A stretch of DNA of 64,000 bases from Leeia aquatica (GTDB taxonomy: Bacteria; Pseudomonadota; Gammaproteobacteria; Burkholderiales; Leeiaceae). Location of the stretch: NCBI RefSeq assembly GCF_012641365.1, contig NZ_JABAIM010000001.1, forward strand, positions 372,001 through 436,000. The letters are read 5' to 3'. Every line of letters begins with the position of its first letter. The first letter of the stretch is position 1. Below are positions 16,194 through 24,964 of this stretch, one piece after another. The notes beneath the pieces were generated by a model, which worked only from the letters and a program-made list of their open reading frames with translations, was not told where the DNA came from and ran no database searches. Both the position numbers and the translations under genes were made by a program.

Positions 16194-17249
16194 GTGAAAC
16201 TGGACTACCTGATCTACATTGGCCGCTTCCAGCCGCTGCACCATGGCCATCTGGCCACGGTACAAAAGGCGCTGGAGCTGGCGGAAAAAGTCATCATCAT
16301 CTGCGGCTCCGCCCGCCGTGCCAAGAGCTATGAGTTGCCCTGGTCGGTCGAAGAGCGTGAGCAGATGCTGCGTGCCTGCCTGAGTCCGGAGCAGCAAAAC
16401 CGGGTGTACTGCGTCGGGGTATCTGATCGCATGTACAACGACCAGCAGTGGGTCACCGAGGTGCAGAATGCGGTGGACAAGGTGATCGCGGTGGATACCG
16501 TCAATCTGGCCAGCCGCCCGGCCAGCTATCGCATCGGCACCATTGGCTCCAAGCTGGGCTTTGATACCTACTATCTGGACTTTTTCCCACAATGGCAGCG
16601 TATCGAAGTCGAAGAGGTACCGGGGCCTAACGCCAGCGCCATCCGCCACGCCTACTTTGAGAGCCCGGAAGCATTTGAGCCGTTTGAAGCCCTGCTGCCG
16701 GAACCCGTACGTACCTGTCTGCTGGAATTCCGCCGCAGCAGCGAGTACGCCAATCTGGCATCCGAATATCGCTTTGTGCAGCAATACAAGGCGGCCTGGC
16801 GCGCTGCCCCCTACCCGCCCACCTTTGTGACCGTAGACGCGGTGGTCATTCACTCTGGCCACATCCTGCTGGTGCGCCGCCGCGCCCAACCGGGCAAAGG
16901 ACAATGGGCTTTGCCGGGAGGGTTTGTGGAGCAGAACGAGCGGCTGAAGGATGCCGCCATCCGCGAGCTGCGTGAAGAAACCCGTCTGAAAGTACCGGTG
17001 CCGGTGCTGGCGGGCTCGATTCGGGGCAGCAAGGTGTTTGACCATCCTGGTCGCAGCCTGCGCGGCCGCACCATCAGCCATGCCTTCCTGTTCGAACTGG
17101 TCCCCACCCAGGAAGGCTTGCCGCGGGTGAAGGCCGCAGATGATGCCGACAAGGTACGCTGGGTACCGCTCTCACAGTTTTCCCGCATGGAGAGCGAGTT
17201 GTTCGAGGACCACTTCTATATGGTGAACTGGTTCCTCGGCCAGATTTGA
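16194..17249 (+). CDS. Bifunctional NMN adenylyltransferase / Nudix hydrolase
   Basis: 351 residues from the GTG at 16194, which has GAGGGG 7 bases upstream. The N-terminal nucleotidyltransferase domain carries GRFQPLHHGH (residues 10-19). The C-terminal Nudix domain carries the box GGFVEQNERLKDAAIRELRE and on to EETRL (242-264) with all invariant residues. This is the NadM-Nudix fusion, which makes NAD from NMN and ATP and hydrolyses ADP-ribose or related dinucleotides. It follows nadA after 11 bases, so the two NAD genes form an operon. A TTG at 16179 is an alternative start. Confidence 0.9.
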   Translation: MKLDYLIYIGRFQPLHHGHLATVQKALELAEKVIIICGSARRAKSYELPWSVEEREQMLRACLSPEQQNRVYCVGVSDRMYNDQQWVTEVQNAVDKVIAVDTVNLASRPASYRIGTIGSKLGFDTYYLDFFPQWQRIEVEEVPGPNASAIRHAYFESPEAFEPFEALLPEPVRTCLLEFRRSSEYANLASEYRFVQQYKAAWRAAPYPPTFVTVDAVVIHSGHILLVRRRAQPGKGQWALPGGFVEQNERLKDAAIRELREETRLKVPVPVLAGSIRGSKVFDHPGRSLRGRTISHAFLFELVPTQEGLPRVKAADDADKVRWVPLSQFSRMESELFEDHFYMVNWFLGQI

Positions 17250-17357
17250 TCCGTATCATTGCAGTGCGCATTCCGGGTTAACCCTGATGGAGAGGACGCC
17301 GGATTGGTGTAGACTGAAACCCGGATGTCACATTTGATTGGAATAGCGCGAGTCCGT

Positions 17358-18212
17358 ATGGGGACCAGGAAAACCCTCCGCTTACGAAGCCTCTGCTGCA
17401 AGCAGCAGCTCAGGTCCGTGATGTGCAGCCTGAGCATCCTGCTTGCCGGAAGCGCCATGGCAGACCATCACTGTACCCGGCTTCGGGTGTCCGGCAATGC
17501 CGAGTACCCCCCTTTCCTGTGGGTAGATCCCGTGCATGCCGAGCAGCTGGTCGGTGCCAATGCCGAGCTGATGTCCATGCTGTCCAAAGAAATCGGCATT
17601 CCGGTACAGATGGTATATAGCGGCCCATGGGGGCGCACTCAAGCCATGACGAAAGCCGGTCTGGTTGACATGATCGCGGGGGCATTTGATACCCATGAAC
17701 GCCGCGGCTACATGAGCTACATCAGCACGCCGATCTATCTGACACGCAGCGTGATCTGGATCCGGGATGACAAGCCCATTGCCCCGAAGAATTGGGAAGA
17801 ACTGGCGAATTTCTCAGGCATCACGGTCATCAACAACAGCTTTGGCAATAATTTCGACATGTTTGCCGAGCGCATGCTTCATATTCAGAAAGTCGGCAGC
17901 CTTGAGGTTGCCTTGCGCATGCTGCAAGCGGGCCGTGCCGACTATCTGGTCTATGAAGATCAGCCTGCCCAGGCCTACATCCAGAAGCTGGGACTCAAGC
18001 GACTCAGCATCCTGCCCCTGCCCATCAGCCAGGAAGCACTGTATCTGACACTGTCGCTCAAATCACCTTGCTATAGTCCGGAGCTGGTCAGTCGGCTGGA
18101 AGCCGCGATGAAAAAGCTGAACAGCCAGGGCGTCATGTCGGGTCTTTTGGAAAAGTATCAGCAGGCATGGGGCGCACCAGCAATCAATACACCGCGTGCA
18201 CCCTTATTCTGA
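17358..18212 (+). CDS. Periplasmic solute-binding protein, amino-acid (SBP_bac_3) type
   Basis: About 284 residues. A signal peptide ends at LLAGSAMA before the mature DHHCTRLRVSGNAEYPPFLWVD, the typical first strand of family 3 binding proteins. Later segments (GPWGRTQAMTKAGLVDMIAGAF, YMSYISTPIY, GRADYLVYEDQPAQAYI) fit the two-lobed fold. No permease or ATPase gene is nearby, so it is an orphan, possibly a stand-alone sensor-type or shared receptor. Start choice among 17325, 17358 and 17421 is uncertain because none has a good ribosome site. Confidence 0.7.
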   Translation: MGTRKTLRLRSLCCKQQLRSVMCSLSILLAGSAMADHHCTRLRVSGNAEYPPFLWVDPVHAEQLVGANAELMSMLSKEIGIPVQMVYSGPWGRTQAMTKAGLVDMIAGAFDTHERRGYMSYISTPIYLTRSVIWIRDDKPIAPKNWEELANFSGITVINNSFGNNFDMFAERMLHIQKVGSLEVALRMLQAGRADYLVYEDQPAQAYIQKLGLKRLSILPLPISQEALYLTLSLKSPCYSPELVSRLEAAMKKLNSQGVMSGLLEKYQQAWGAPAINTPRAPLF

Positions 18213-18247
18213 CGGCGACGGGAAAAGCAGAGCTGGAGGAATGATAC

Positions 18248-18323
18248 TGGCGTCCCCACGGGGATTCGAACCCCGGTTATCGCCGTGAAAGGGCGGTGTC
18301 CTAGGCCTCTAGACGATGGGGAC
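18248..18323 (-). tRNA. tRNA-Glu (anticodon TTC)
   Basis: A 76-base cloverleaf on the minus strand: acceptor GTCCCCA with TGGGGAC, anticodon loop CTTTCAC carrying TTC, T-arm GGGGTTCGAATCCCC, and an encoded CCA at the 3' end. It reads glutamate codons and supplies Glu-tRNA for tetrapyrrole synthesis. It stands alone rather than in an rRNA spacer. Confidence 0.97.
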
Positions 18324-18374
18324 ATCGGGACTACTGGAGCAGCTTGTCCAGCAGCGAGGCATTGCGAGGGCTGA

Positions 18375-18403
18375 ACTATAGAGAAAGCCGCCACACCTGT
18401 CAA
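18375..18403 (-). promoter_or_regulatory. Strong sigma70 promoter for tRNA-Glu
   Basis: On the minus strand a perfect TTGACA (18403-18398) is followed after 17 bases by TATAGT (18380-18375). Transcription would start near 18368, about 45 bases before the tRNA 5' end. The rest of 18404-18572 shows no gene. Confidence 0.8.
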
Positions 18404-18572
18404 GTCCGCACACTTTCTGTGCAGCAATACAGCCACATGCCTTCTGGCAGTGCATACATCACGCCAAACATGGCAAAGGCTGGCATTTTTTACATGGCAT
18501 GAGCCTTGCTGATCAAGTCATGCCCCGGGCGATCCCTGGGGCTTCTGATTATTTGCCTCACAAGGAAAGACC

Positions 18573-19097
18573 ATGCCTGACCATAGCATGATGCAACTGA
18601 CGACCCCGGACGCCATTAAAAGCCGTCTGCCCGAACTCTGTCATTTACTGCGGGATGCAGTAGAGGGCGGTGCCTCAGTGGGTTTTACCCTGCCCCTGAG
18701 TGAAGAAGCGCTGCAAGCCTACTGGCACGCCGTAGCATCGCAACTGGATGATGGCTTGCTGCTCTGGGTATTGTACGAAGACGATACGCTGGCGGGCAGT
18801 GTCCAGCTCAGCCTGTGCGGCAAGAGCAACGGCCGCCACCGTGCGGAGGTACAAAAGCTGTTTGTTCTGCAGGCCTGCCGTCGCCGCGGTTACGCCCAGC
18901 AATTGATGGCAGTGGTAGAAGAAGCTGCACAGGCGCATGGACGCCACCTGCTGGTGCTGGATACCGAATCGGGCAAACCTGCTGTACAACTCTATCGTAG
19001 TCTGGGTTATCAGTTCGGGGGCAGCATTCCGGACTATGCCTATAGCCCGGATGGCGAGCTGCACCCGACCGAGTACTACTACAAGTTACTGGCCTGA
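18573..19097 (+). CDS. GNAT-family N-acetyltransferase
   Basis: 174 residues. Motif A of GNAT enzymes is clear: EVQKLFVLQACRRRGYAQQL, where RRRGYA is the acetyl-CoA pyrophosphate loop, followed by LLVLDTESGKPAVQLYRSLGY (motif B). The substrate is not evident; the gene is single, with AAGGAAAGACC before the ATG. It converges with mltB across a strong hairpin. Confidence 0.85.
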   Translation: MPDHSMMQLTTPDAIKSRLPELCHLLRDAVEGGASVGFTLPLSEEALQAYWHAVASQLDDGLLLWVLYEDDTLAGSVQLSLCGKSNGRHRAEVQKLFVLQACRRRGYAQQLMAVVEEAAQAHGRHLLVLDTESGKPAVQLYRSLGYQFGGSIPDYAYSPDGELHPTEYYYKLLA

Positions 19098-19103
19098 GCC
19101 CAC

Positions 19104-19124
19104 CCCGCCCTGCCCCAGGGCGGG
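19104..19124. terminator. Shared terminator hairpin between GNAT gene and mltB
   Basis: CCCGCCCTG, CCC loop, CAGGGCGGG: a 9-bp perfect stem between two convergent genes, followed by TAAAT on the plus strand. Confidence 0.55.
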
Positions 19125-19128
19125 TAAA

Positions 19129-20112
19129 TCACGCAGCGCCAGCCGCAATGGCATTGGCAAGGCGCACCACACTCATGGCGTACAGCGTGCTCTTGTTATA
19201 GCGGGTAATCACAAAGAAATTGGGCAGACCCAGCCAGTGCTCTACCACACCAGGCGAGGTTTCCAGCGGGAACAGAATGGCTTTATCCTGCAGGTTGACC
19301 TCGCCCATCGGCTTGACGCCGAACTTGGCCATCTCGGCCACCGTCCAGTTCAGGTTGAAACGCTCGGCCACCAGGGTCGGGTAGCTTTCACCGCTGACCA
19401 TGGCCTGTACCGTCAGGTCGCCACCTTTCTGCCAGCCATAGGACTGCAAATAGTTGGCAATGCTGTAGATGGCATCGGTCTGATTGTTCCAGATGTCCTT
19501 GTGGCCATCACCATCGCCATCCACTGCATACTTGTTAAAGGTAGAGGGCATGAATTGTGGCAAGCCCATCGCACCAGCGTAGGAGCCCTTGTAAGTGAGC
19601 GGGTCGCCCCCTTCTGCCCGCGCCAGGAGCAGGAAGGCTTCCAGTTCTCCCTGGAAGTACTCGGCACGACGCGGATAATCAAAGCCGATGGTGCTGAGCA
19701 CGTCGACCAGCCGGAAGCTGCCCGCATTACGACCGTAATCGGTTTCAACGCCGAGGATGGCCACGATGATCTCTGCCGGCACGCCATATTTGGCGCTGGC
19801 GGCTTCCAGCGTCGCCCGGTTCTGCTTGTAGTACGCCACGCCCCGGGCAATGCGGGTGCTGTTGACAAAGTTGGGCTGGTACTTGTACCAGGGTTGCGCC
19901 GTACCCGGGCGATCGAGAATCTCCAGCACCCTGGGCTTTTCCACCACCTGGTCAAACAGACGATAGAGCGATTCTTTCTCAAACTGGTGCTGTTTCACCA
20001 TCTTGTCGATGAAGGCGGCCACCTCTGGCTTGGCAGCCAGATCCGAGGCCTGTGCCGATATACCCAGCATGATGCTGCTTGCCACTACGGCAAGTTGTCG
20101 TAAAACAGCCAT
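19129..20112 (-). CDS. mltB: Membrane-bound lytic murein transglycosylase B
   Basis: 327 residues with a signal peptide (cleavage after AQA; no lipobox Cys, unlike E. coli MltB, so soluble in the periplasm). Slt35-type motifs: ILGVETDYGRNAG with catalytic Glu123, GSYAGAMGLPQFMPST, and YAVDGDGDGHKDIWN, an EF-hand-like calcium loop. It cleaves peptidoglycan with formation of 1,6-anhydromuropeptides. It lies 53 bases after the XRE-cupin gene on the same strand. Confidence 0.92.
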   Translation of the reverse strand: MAVLRQLAVVASSIMLGISAQASDLAAKPEVAAFIDKMVKQHQFEKESLYRLFDQVVEKPRVLEILDRPGTAQPWYKYQPNFVNSTRIARGVAYYKQNRATLEAASAKYGVPAEIIVAILGVETDYGRNAGSFRLVDVLSTIGFDYPRRAEYFQGELEAFLLLARAEGGDPLTYKGSYAGAMGLPQFMPSTFNKYAVDGDGDGHKDIWNNQTDAIYSIANYLQSYGWQKGGDLTVQAMVSGESYPTLVAERFNLNWTVAEMAKFGVKPMGEVNLQDKAILFPLETSPGVVEHWLGLPNFFVITRYNKSTLYAMSVVRLANAIAAGAA

Positions 20113-20165
20113 GAGTCAAACAATCCCTGTGTAGGTTGATGTTGTATCGTTCATGTGCACGCCGC

Positions 20166-20744
20166 TCAGGGGTGGATCACTACCAGCACGGCTCGTGCGG
20201 GTAGTGCATGGCGGTTGTGGATGGCGTGCTCGCAATCCGCACCATAGCGGGCGGTTTCGCCGGATTGCAAGACATGCCGCTCATCCTGCACACACACTTC
20301 CAGCTCTCCCTCGAGCACCGTCAGGTGTTCACGTGCGCCCGGGTCATGTCCGGCAGACACCAGCTCACCATGCGGCGCCAGTGTCAGCTCATACCACTCA
20401 AAGCGCCCTGCCAGCTCCATCGGCCCCAGAATGCGAAGCTGATAGCGTTGTTCCGGGCCACTCAACGCCGGTGTCTCGTGCCGACGTACGACATGAATAT
20501 GATTGGGTTGTTCCCGCTCAGTCGTAAAAAGCTGTGCCAGCTCCAGCCCGAAAGCATTGGCCAGTCGCCAGGTCACGGCGATGGTCGGGTTGGCCTTGTC
20601 CCGCTCAATCTCGGACAGCATGGACTTGGACACCCCGGCAATGCGGGACAGGTCGTCCAGCGTCATGCCACGCTCAGCGCGCAATGCCTGTATCAGGCTG
20701 CCGATGCGTGGCGGGGACTGGGGAATATTGGGGACATCAGACAC
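20166..20744 (-). CDS. XRE-family regulator with C-terminal cupin domain
   Basis: About 192 residues: an N-terminal helix-turn-helix at about residues 15-70 (IQALRAERGMTLDDLSRIAG, SKSMLSEIERDKANPTI) and a C-terminal cupin (LVSAGHDPGAREHLTVLEGE and so on). Such proteins sense a small molecule through the cupin and control neighbouring catabolic genes. The gene is divergent from kbl-tdh, so threonine/glycine catabolism is the likely target. The longest frame starts at GTG 20771, but that codon abuts a 16-bp palindrome and has no ribosome site; I prefer the GTG at 20744. Confidence 0.85.
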   Translation of the reverse strand: MSDVPNIPQSPPRIGSLIQALRAERGMTLDDLSRIAGVSKSMLSEIERDKANPTIAVTWRLANAFGLELAQLFTTEREQPNHIHVVRRHETPALSGPEQRYQLRILGPMELAGRFEWYELTLAPHGELVSAGHDPGAREHLTVLEGELEVCVQDERHVLQSGETARYGADCEHAIHNRHALPARAVLVVIHP

Positions 20745-20772
20745 GTGGTTTCCAATCAGGGGTCGAAACACA

Positions 20773-20788
20773 GTTCGATATATCGAAC
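20773..20788. promoter_or_regulatory. 16-bp perfect palindrome, candidate XRE operator
   Basis: GTTCGATATATCGAAC is fully symmetric and lies between the divergent XRE-cupin gene and kbl-tdh. A related half (TTCGATCATGTTC) follows at about 20802. Size and position fit a dimeric XRE regulator acting on one or both promoters. Confidence 0.6.
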
Positions 20789-20911
20789 TTTAATCTTTTA
20801 TTTCGATCATGTTCAGGATAGACTGAAGACATACTAACAAAATACCCGGCGACGGGCTGCTAAACTGAATGCAGCAATCGCCCTTCCCCACCCTCCCCCA
20901 AGGACGGACCC

Positions 20912-22111
20912 ATGCGTGACGCTTTCTTGCAGCACCTGCAAACTACCCTGCAGCAGATTCGTGATGATGGCTTCTACAAACAGGAACGCCTGATCCAGAG
21001 CCCGCAACATGCTGGCATTACCCTAAAAGGTGGTCAGCAGGTACTGAATTTCTGCGCCAACAATTACCTGGGGCTGGCGGACGATGCCCGCCTGATCGCA
21101 GCCGCCAAGCAAGGTCTGGACGAGTTTGGCTTCGGCATGGCCTCGGTTCGCTTTATCTGTGGCACGCAGACCTTGCACACCCGGCTGGAAGCGGCGCTGT
21201 CAGCCTTTCTGGGCACCGACGACACCATCCTGTACGGCAGCTGCTTTGATGCCAATGGTGGCCTGTTTGAAACCCTGCTGTCCGAGGACGATGCCATCAT
21301 CAGCGATGAGCTGAACCACGCATCCATCATTGATGGTGTGCGCCTGTGCAAAGCCAAGCGCTTCCGCTACAAAAACAACGACATGGCTGATCTGGAAGCC
21401 CAGTTACAAGCCGCCGATGCCGCAGGGGCCCGCTTCAAGCTGATCGCCACCGATGGTGTGTTCTCGATGGATGGCATCATTGCTGATCTGAAGTCGGTGT
21501 GTGATCTGGCCGACCGTTATGGTGCACTGGTGATGGTGGATGATTCCCACGCGGTCGGTTTCATTGGTGAACACGGTCGCGGCACTCCGGAGCTGTGTGG
21601 GGTGGAAAGCCGCATCGACATTTATACCGGCACGCTGGGCAAGGCACTAGGTGGCGCATCCGGCGGCTACACCTCAGGTCGCAAGGCCATCATTGACCTG
21701 CTGCGCCAGCGCTCACGTCCCTACCTGTTCTCCAATAGCCTGGCCCCGACCATCGCCGCCGCCTCGCTGACAGTACTGGAATTGCTGCAAAGTGAGGAAG
21801 GCGCGCAGTTGCGCCGGCAGGTACGTGCCAATGGCGAACTCTTCCGTCGTGAAATGAGTGCGCTGGGCTTCAATCTGGTTCCCGGCCAACATCCGATCAT
21901 CCCGGTGATGCTGGGCGATGCGGCCTTGGCCAGCCGGTTGGCGGATGCCTTGCTGCAGGAAGGCGTGTATGTGATCGGCTTCTCTTACCCGGTGGTACCG
22001 AAAGGCAAGGCACGCATCCGTACCCAGATGAGTGCGGCCCACACAACAGCGCAGATTGAGCAAGCGGTAGCCGCCTTTGCCAAGGCCGGTAAAGCCGTCG
22101 GTGCCATCTGA
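20912..22111 (+). CDS. kbl: 2-amino-3-ketobutyrate coenzyme A ligase (glycine C-acetyltransferase)
   Basis: 399 residues, essentially the E. coli Kbl length. Typical segments: [48 protein letters not shown] and the PLP-lysine region [15 protein letters not shown]. It splits 2-amino-3-ketobutyrate with CoA into glycine and acetyl-CoA. It is followed by tdh, whose product supplies the substrate. Confidence 0.97.
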   Translation: MRDAFLQHLQTTLQQIRDDGFYKQERLIQSPQHAGITLKGGQQVLNFCANNYLGLADDARLIAAAKQGLDEFGFGMASVRFICGTQTLHTRLEAALSAFLGTDDTILYGSCFDANGGLFETLLSEDDAIISDELNHASIIDGVRLCKAKRFRYKNNDMADLEAQLQAADAAGARFKLIATDGVFSMDGIIADLKSVCDLADRYGALVMVDDSHAVGFIGEHGRGTPELCGVESRIDIYTGTLGKALGGASGGYTSGRKAIIDLLRQRSRPYLFSNSLAPTIAAASLTVLELLQSEEGAQLRRQVRANGELFRREMSALGFNLVPGQHPIIPVMLGDAALASRLADALLQEGVYVIGFSYPVVPKGKARIRTQMSAAHTTAQIEQAVAAFAKAGKAVGAI

Positions 22112-22122
22112 GGAGCATGACC

Positions 22123-23151
22123 ATGAAAGCACTGGCCAAACTGAGCCCGGAACCGGGCCTGACGCTGACCCGGGTAAAAAAACCCGAGGTCGGGCATAAC
22201 GATGTCCTGATCAAGATCCGCAAAACCGCCATTTGTGGCACCGACATTCACATCTGGAAGTGGGACGAGTGGGCGCAAAAGACCATCCCGGTACCGATGC
22301 ATGTCGGCCACGAGTATGTGGGGGAGATCGTCGAGATGGGACAGGAAGTGCGCGGCTTCCAGATTGGGGATCGCGTCTCGGGAGAGGGCCACATCACCTG
22401 TGGCTTCTGCCGCAACTGTCGCGCCGGTCGCCGTCACCTGTGCCGCAATACCACCGGCGTGGGGGTGAATCGCGAAGGCGCGTTTGCCGAGTATCTGGTG
22501 ATTCCCGCCTTCAATGCCTTCAAGATTCCGGATGATATTTCCGACGATCTGGCCGCCATCTTCGACCCCTTTGGCAATGCCACCCATACCGCGCTGAGCT
22601 TCAATCTGGTGGGTGAGGATGTACTGATCACCGGCGCCGGGCCGATTGGCATCATGGCCGTCGCCATTGCACGCCATGTCGGCGCACGCCACATCGTGAT
22701 CACCGATGTGAATGACTACCGGCTGGAACTCGCCCGCAAAATGGGTGCGACCCGCGCGGTCAATGTCAGTCGGGAAAACCTGCAGGACGTGATGGACGAA
22801 CTGCGGATGACGGAAGGCTTTGACGTTGGTCTGGAAATGTCCGGCGTACCTTCGGCCTTCTCCAGCATGCTCACGCACATGAACCACGGCGGCAAGATCG
22901 CCCTGCTCGGCATCCCGCCCAGCAATACTGCCATTGACTGGAATCAGGTGATCTTCAAGGGGCTGGAGATCAAGGGGATTTATGGCCGGGAAATGTTCGA
23001 GACCTGGTACAAGATGGTCTCCATGCTGCAAAGCGGCCTGGACCTGAGCCCCATCATTACCCACCACTACACGGTGGATGACTACCAGGCTGGCTTTGAG
23101 GCCATGCTCTCCGGCCAGAGCGGCAAGGTCATCCTCGACTGGACCCGTTAG
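22123..23151 (+). CDS. tdh: L-threonine 3-dehydrogenase
   Basis: 342 residues, zinc-dependent MDR family. Catalytic zinc ligands lie in [12 protein letters not shown] and [10 protein letters not shown]; the structural-zinc cysteines are in [15 protein letters not shown]; the NAD-binding loop is [12 protein letters not shown]. It oxidises threonine to 2-amino-3-ketobutyrate. Of two close ATGs, 22123 has AGGAG at 7 bases while 22117 has it at 1 base, and 22123 matches the homologues (MKALAKL). The gene begins 11 bases after the kbl stop, which itself forms part of the ribosome site. Confidence 0.97.
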   Translation: MKALAKLSPEPGLTLTRVKKPEVGHNDVLIKIRKTAICGTDIHIWKWDEWAQKTIPVPMHVGHEYVGEIVEMGQEVRGFQIGDRVSGEGHITCGFCRNCRAGRRHLCRNTTGVGVNREGAFAEYLVIPAFNAFKIPDDISDDLAAIFDPFGNATHTALSFNLVGEDVLITGAGPIGIMAVAIARHVGARHIVITDVNDYRLELARKMGATRAVNVSRENLQDVMDELRMTEGFDVGLEMSGVPSAFSSMLTHMNHGGKIALLGIPPSNTAIDWNQVIFKGLEIKGIYGREMFETWYKMVSMLQSGLDLSPIITHHYTVDDYQAGFEAMLSGQSGKVILDWTR

Positions 23152-23175
23152 CCCCTACTGAGTTGTGGCTGAATT

Positions 23176-23203
23176 GCCAACCTGTACAAAAGGACAGGTT
23201 GGC
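23176..23203 (+). promoter_or_regulatory. lux box upstream of luxR
   Basis: The core ACCTGTACAAAAGGACAGGT (23180-23199) matches the ACCTGT-N8-ACAGGT pattern of the classical lux box at all twelve outer bases. The symmetry extends to 10-bp arms (GCCAACCTGT and ACAGGTTGGC). A CACAAT at 23219-23224 would place a start site near 23231, which centres the box at about -42, the usual LuxR activation position. It could also fold as RNA after tdh, but no T tract follows. Confidence 0.75.
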
Positions 23204-23427
23204 AGCACTCTCAAGTGCCACAATCCGCACGGCATGCCACAGATGGGGTAAAGTGAAGCCAGACTCAGCGCACAGATGGGCAAGCGACACCCCGTCTGGA
23301 GTTGGAACCATTCAGAAGATGGGGTGAATGCGTGTCATGCAGCGTACATGATAAGCATTTACGATCCGCACTACTGCACCATGCTTCATGAATGGATGGT
23401 CGGGTCAGACTTCTAGCGGGGAAAATG

Positions 23428-24222
23428 ATGAACACTTCTGGACTGGAATCCATTCAACCCATGCTGTCCAGCATGTCGTCCCAACAAATGCAAAAGGTGC
23501 TCTCCTGGCTGCTGGAAATCAGCCAGATTCAGGATCAAGCCCACTTGATCCGCTTCTGCCAGAATTTGCATGATGATTTGCCCATCCGCAGCATGGCCAT
23601 CGCATTCGGCAAGATCAACCAGCGGCAGGAAGTCAGCGAGATTGATCAGCTGATCAATATCAGCTACGCCCAACAATGGTTCAACTGCTATCAGGAGAAT
23701 GGCCTGGCCAAGAGCGACCCCGTGCTGAACACTTTGCCCAAGTCGCCACAAGCCAAGGTCTGGTCTGACATTTATGCACAGGTCAGCACGCCGGAGCAGA
23801 AGACGTTTGTCACCGCGGCGCGTGATTTTGGACTGGAACAAGGCATGAGTTTTGGCCACTTTGCGCCGCGCGAAGGCCAAGCCAGTTTTCTGTCGATCGC
23901 CACCACCCCCAAACTGACGCCTGACATTGCCGCAATCTTGATGAGCCTGGCCCCTCACCTCAATCTGGCGGCCTTGCGCTCGCGTGAACCGAATGACCCC
24001 GTTCAGGCCGGTGCGCTCAGCAGCCGGGAAAGCGACATCCTGCAATGGATGAAGTTCGGCAAAACCAATTGGGAAATCGCCATGATCCTGGGCATTTCCG
24101 AGCGCACCGTGAAGTTTCATGTCAGCAACGTGATCAAGAAACTGTCGGCAAACAATCGCGCTCACGCGATTGCATTATCAATGCGTCAGGTGCGATCCGG
24201 GCATGGCGTAGCCAGCGCCTGA
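23428..24222 (+). CDS. LuxR-family acyl-homoserine-lactone receptor
   Basis: 264 residues with an N-terminal autoinducer-binding domain and a C-terminal LuxR helix-turn-helix (LSSRESDILQWMKFGKTNWE, then ISERTVKFHVSNVIKKL). The residues invariant in true AHL receptors are present: Trp84, Tyr88, Asp97-Pro98, Trp112 and Gly139 in the first domain and Glu201, Leu205 and Gly211 in the second, so it should bind AHL rather than be a degenerate solo. I chose the second ATG (GGGG lies 6 bases before it). Its last 89 bases overlap the convergent luxI gene. A lux box lies about 230 bases upstream, suggesting autoregulation. Confidence 0.93.
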   Translation: MNTSGLESIQPMLSSMSSQQMQKVLSWLLEISQIQDQAHLIRFCQNLHDDLPIRSMAIAFGKINQRQEVSEIDQLINISYAQQWFNCYQENGLAKSDPVLNTLPKSPQAKVWSDIYAQVSTPEQKTFVTAARDFGLEQGMSFGHFAPREGQASFLSIATTPKLTPDIAAILMSLAPHLNLAALRSREPNDPVQAGALSSRESDILQWMKFGKTNWEIAMILGISERTVKFHVSNVIKKLSANNRAHAIALSMRQVRSGHGVASA

Positions 24223-24796
24223 AACGCTCCCCCATATTGGGCCAATCCAGAAACCCGGCGATGGACAGCACGCCGCCGTCCATCACTCGGGGCTCGCCTG
24301 CCGCCGTACCCGGCAAGCCCGCCTGGCAGGCCCGCAGAAAGTAGTTGTACTCCGTCACAAAGTAGGTTCGCTCTACGCCGCGTTGCCGGGCCCAGCAGTA
24401 CATGCCGATATACAGCAACTTGCTGACTTCCGGCAGGCGGTTGCCTTGCGCATTGCGCACTACACCCATGCGGGTGACTTCAGCAGTCCGGGCTGTTTTC
24501 TCTATATCGCGGGCGCTCGGCATCAGGCACAGGAATTCATGCTCCAACATGAAAGGCTCGTCGCTAGGGGTAAGCCGCATGCACCCAACTGGGCGTTCCG
24601 CACCATCCAGAACCAGAAAATTATCTGACCACAGGTCGTAACGGTCATCATCCAGCCCATCCTCACGAGCAGGCAGCCAGCCCAGCTCATCATGGAAAAT
24701 CTGGTGGCGCAACTCATACTGCGTGCGCAAGTCACGTGCATTGTCGATCTGAATCAGCCGGTACTCACCCAGTTGCAGCGGGAAATCCTGAAACAT
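24134..24796 (-). CDS. LuxI-family acyl-homoserine-lactone synthase
   Basis: 220 residues. The LuxI invariant residues are all found with correct spacing: Arg30, Phe34, Trp40, Asp51, Asp54, Arg74, Phe88, Glu106 and Arg109. The enzyme makes an AHL from SAM and acyl-ACP; chain length cannot be read. The start is the second of two ATGs (24796), 7 bases after GGAG; the long upstream extension of the frame is not protein-like. It runs toward luxR and the two coding regions share 89 bp, an arrangement known from EsaI/EsaR- and YenI/YenR-type systems. A CTG-N10-CAG element lies upstream. Confidence 0.92.
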   Translation of the reverse strand: MFQDFPLQLGEYRLIQIDNARDLRTQYELRHQIFHDELGWLPAREDGLDDDRYDLWSDNFLVLDGAERPVGCMRLTPSDEPFMLEHEFLCLMPSARDIEKTARTAEVTRMGVVRNAQGNRLPEVSKLLYIGMYCWARQRGVERTYFVTEYNYFLRACQAGLPGTAAGEPRVMDGGVLSIAGFLDWPNMGERFRRWLRHARIAPDALIMQSRERDCLPTVS

Positions 24797-24871
24797 TGCC
24801 ATTCTCCAGTTGTGGTGCGGATCCGGACGGATGCGCAGGGCCACTGTAAGGCGAACCGGAAAACGGCGGAG

Positions 24872-24887
24872 CTGCTCTTTGTAGCAG
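24872..24887 (-). promoter_or_regulatory. lux-box-like element upstream of luxI
   Basis: CTGCTACAAAGAGCAG on the minus strand fits the CTG-N10-CAG core of lux boxes with 5-bp arms (CTGCT/AGCAG). A TACAGT at 24848-24843 could be the -10 element; its start site near 24837 would centre the box at about -42.5. It lies about 75 bases before the luxI start. Confidence 0.55.
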
Positions 24888-24964
24888 TTGTGAAATGTTG
24901 AATCGTGGCTATGATTGAATATTACGCTCAGTAAAAATGAACAAGTACTCACCCATCAGCGGGA

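Noticed and set aside
23176-23203. Palindrome read as a tdh terminator
   Set aside because: No T tract follows, and it matches the lux box closely at a sensible distance from a promoter; kept as an operator.
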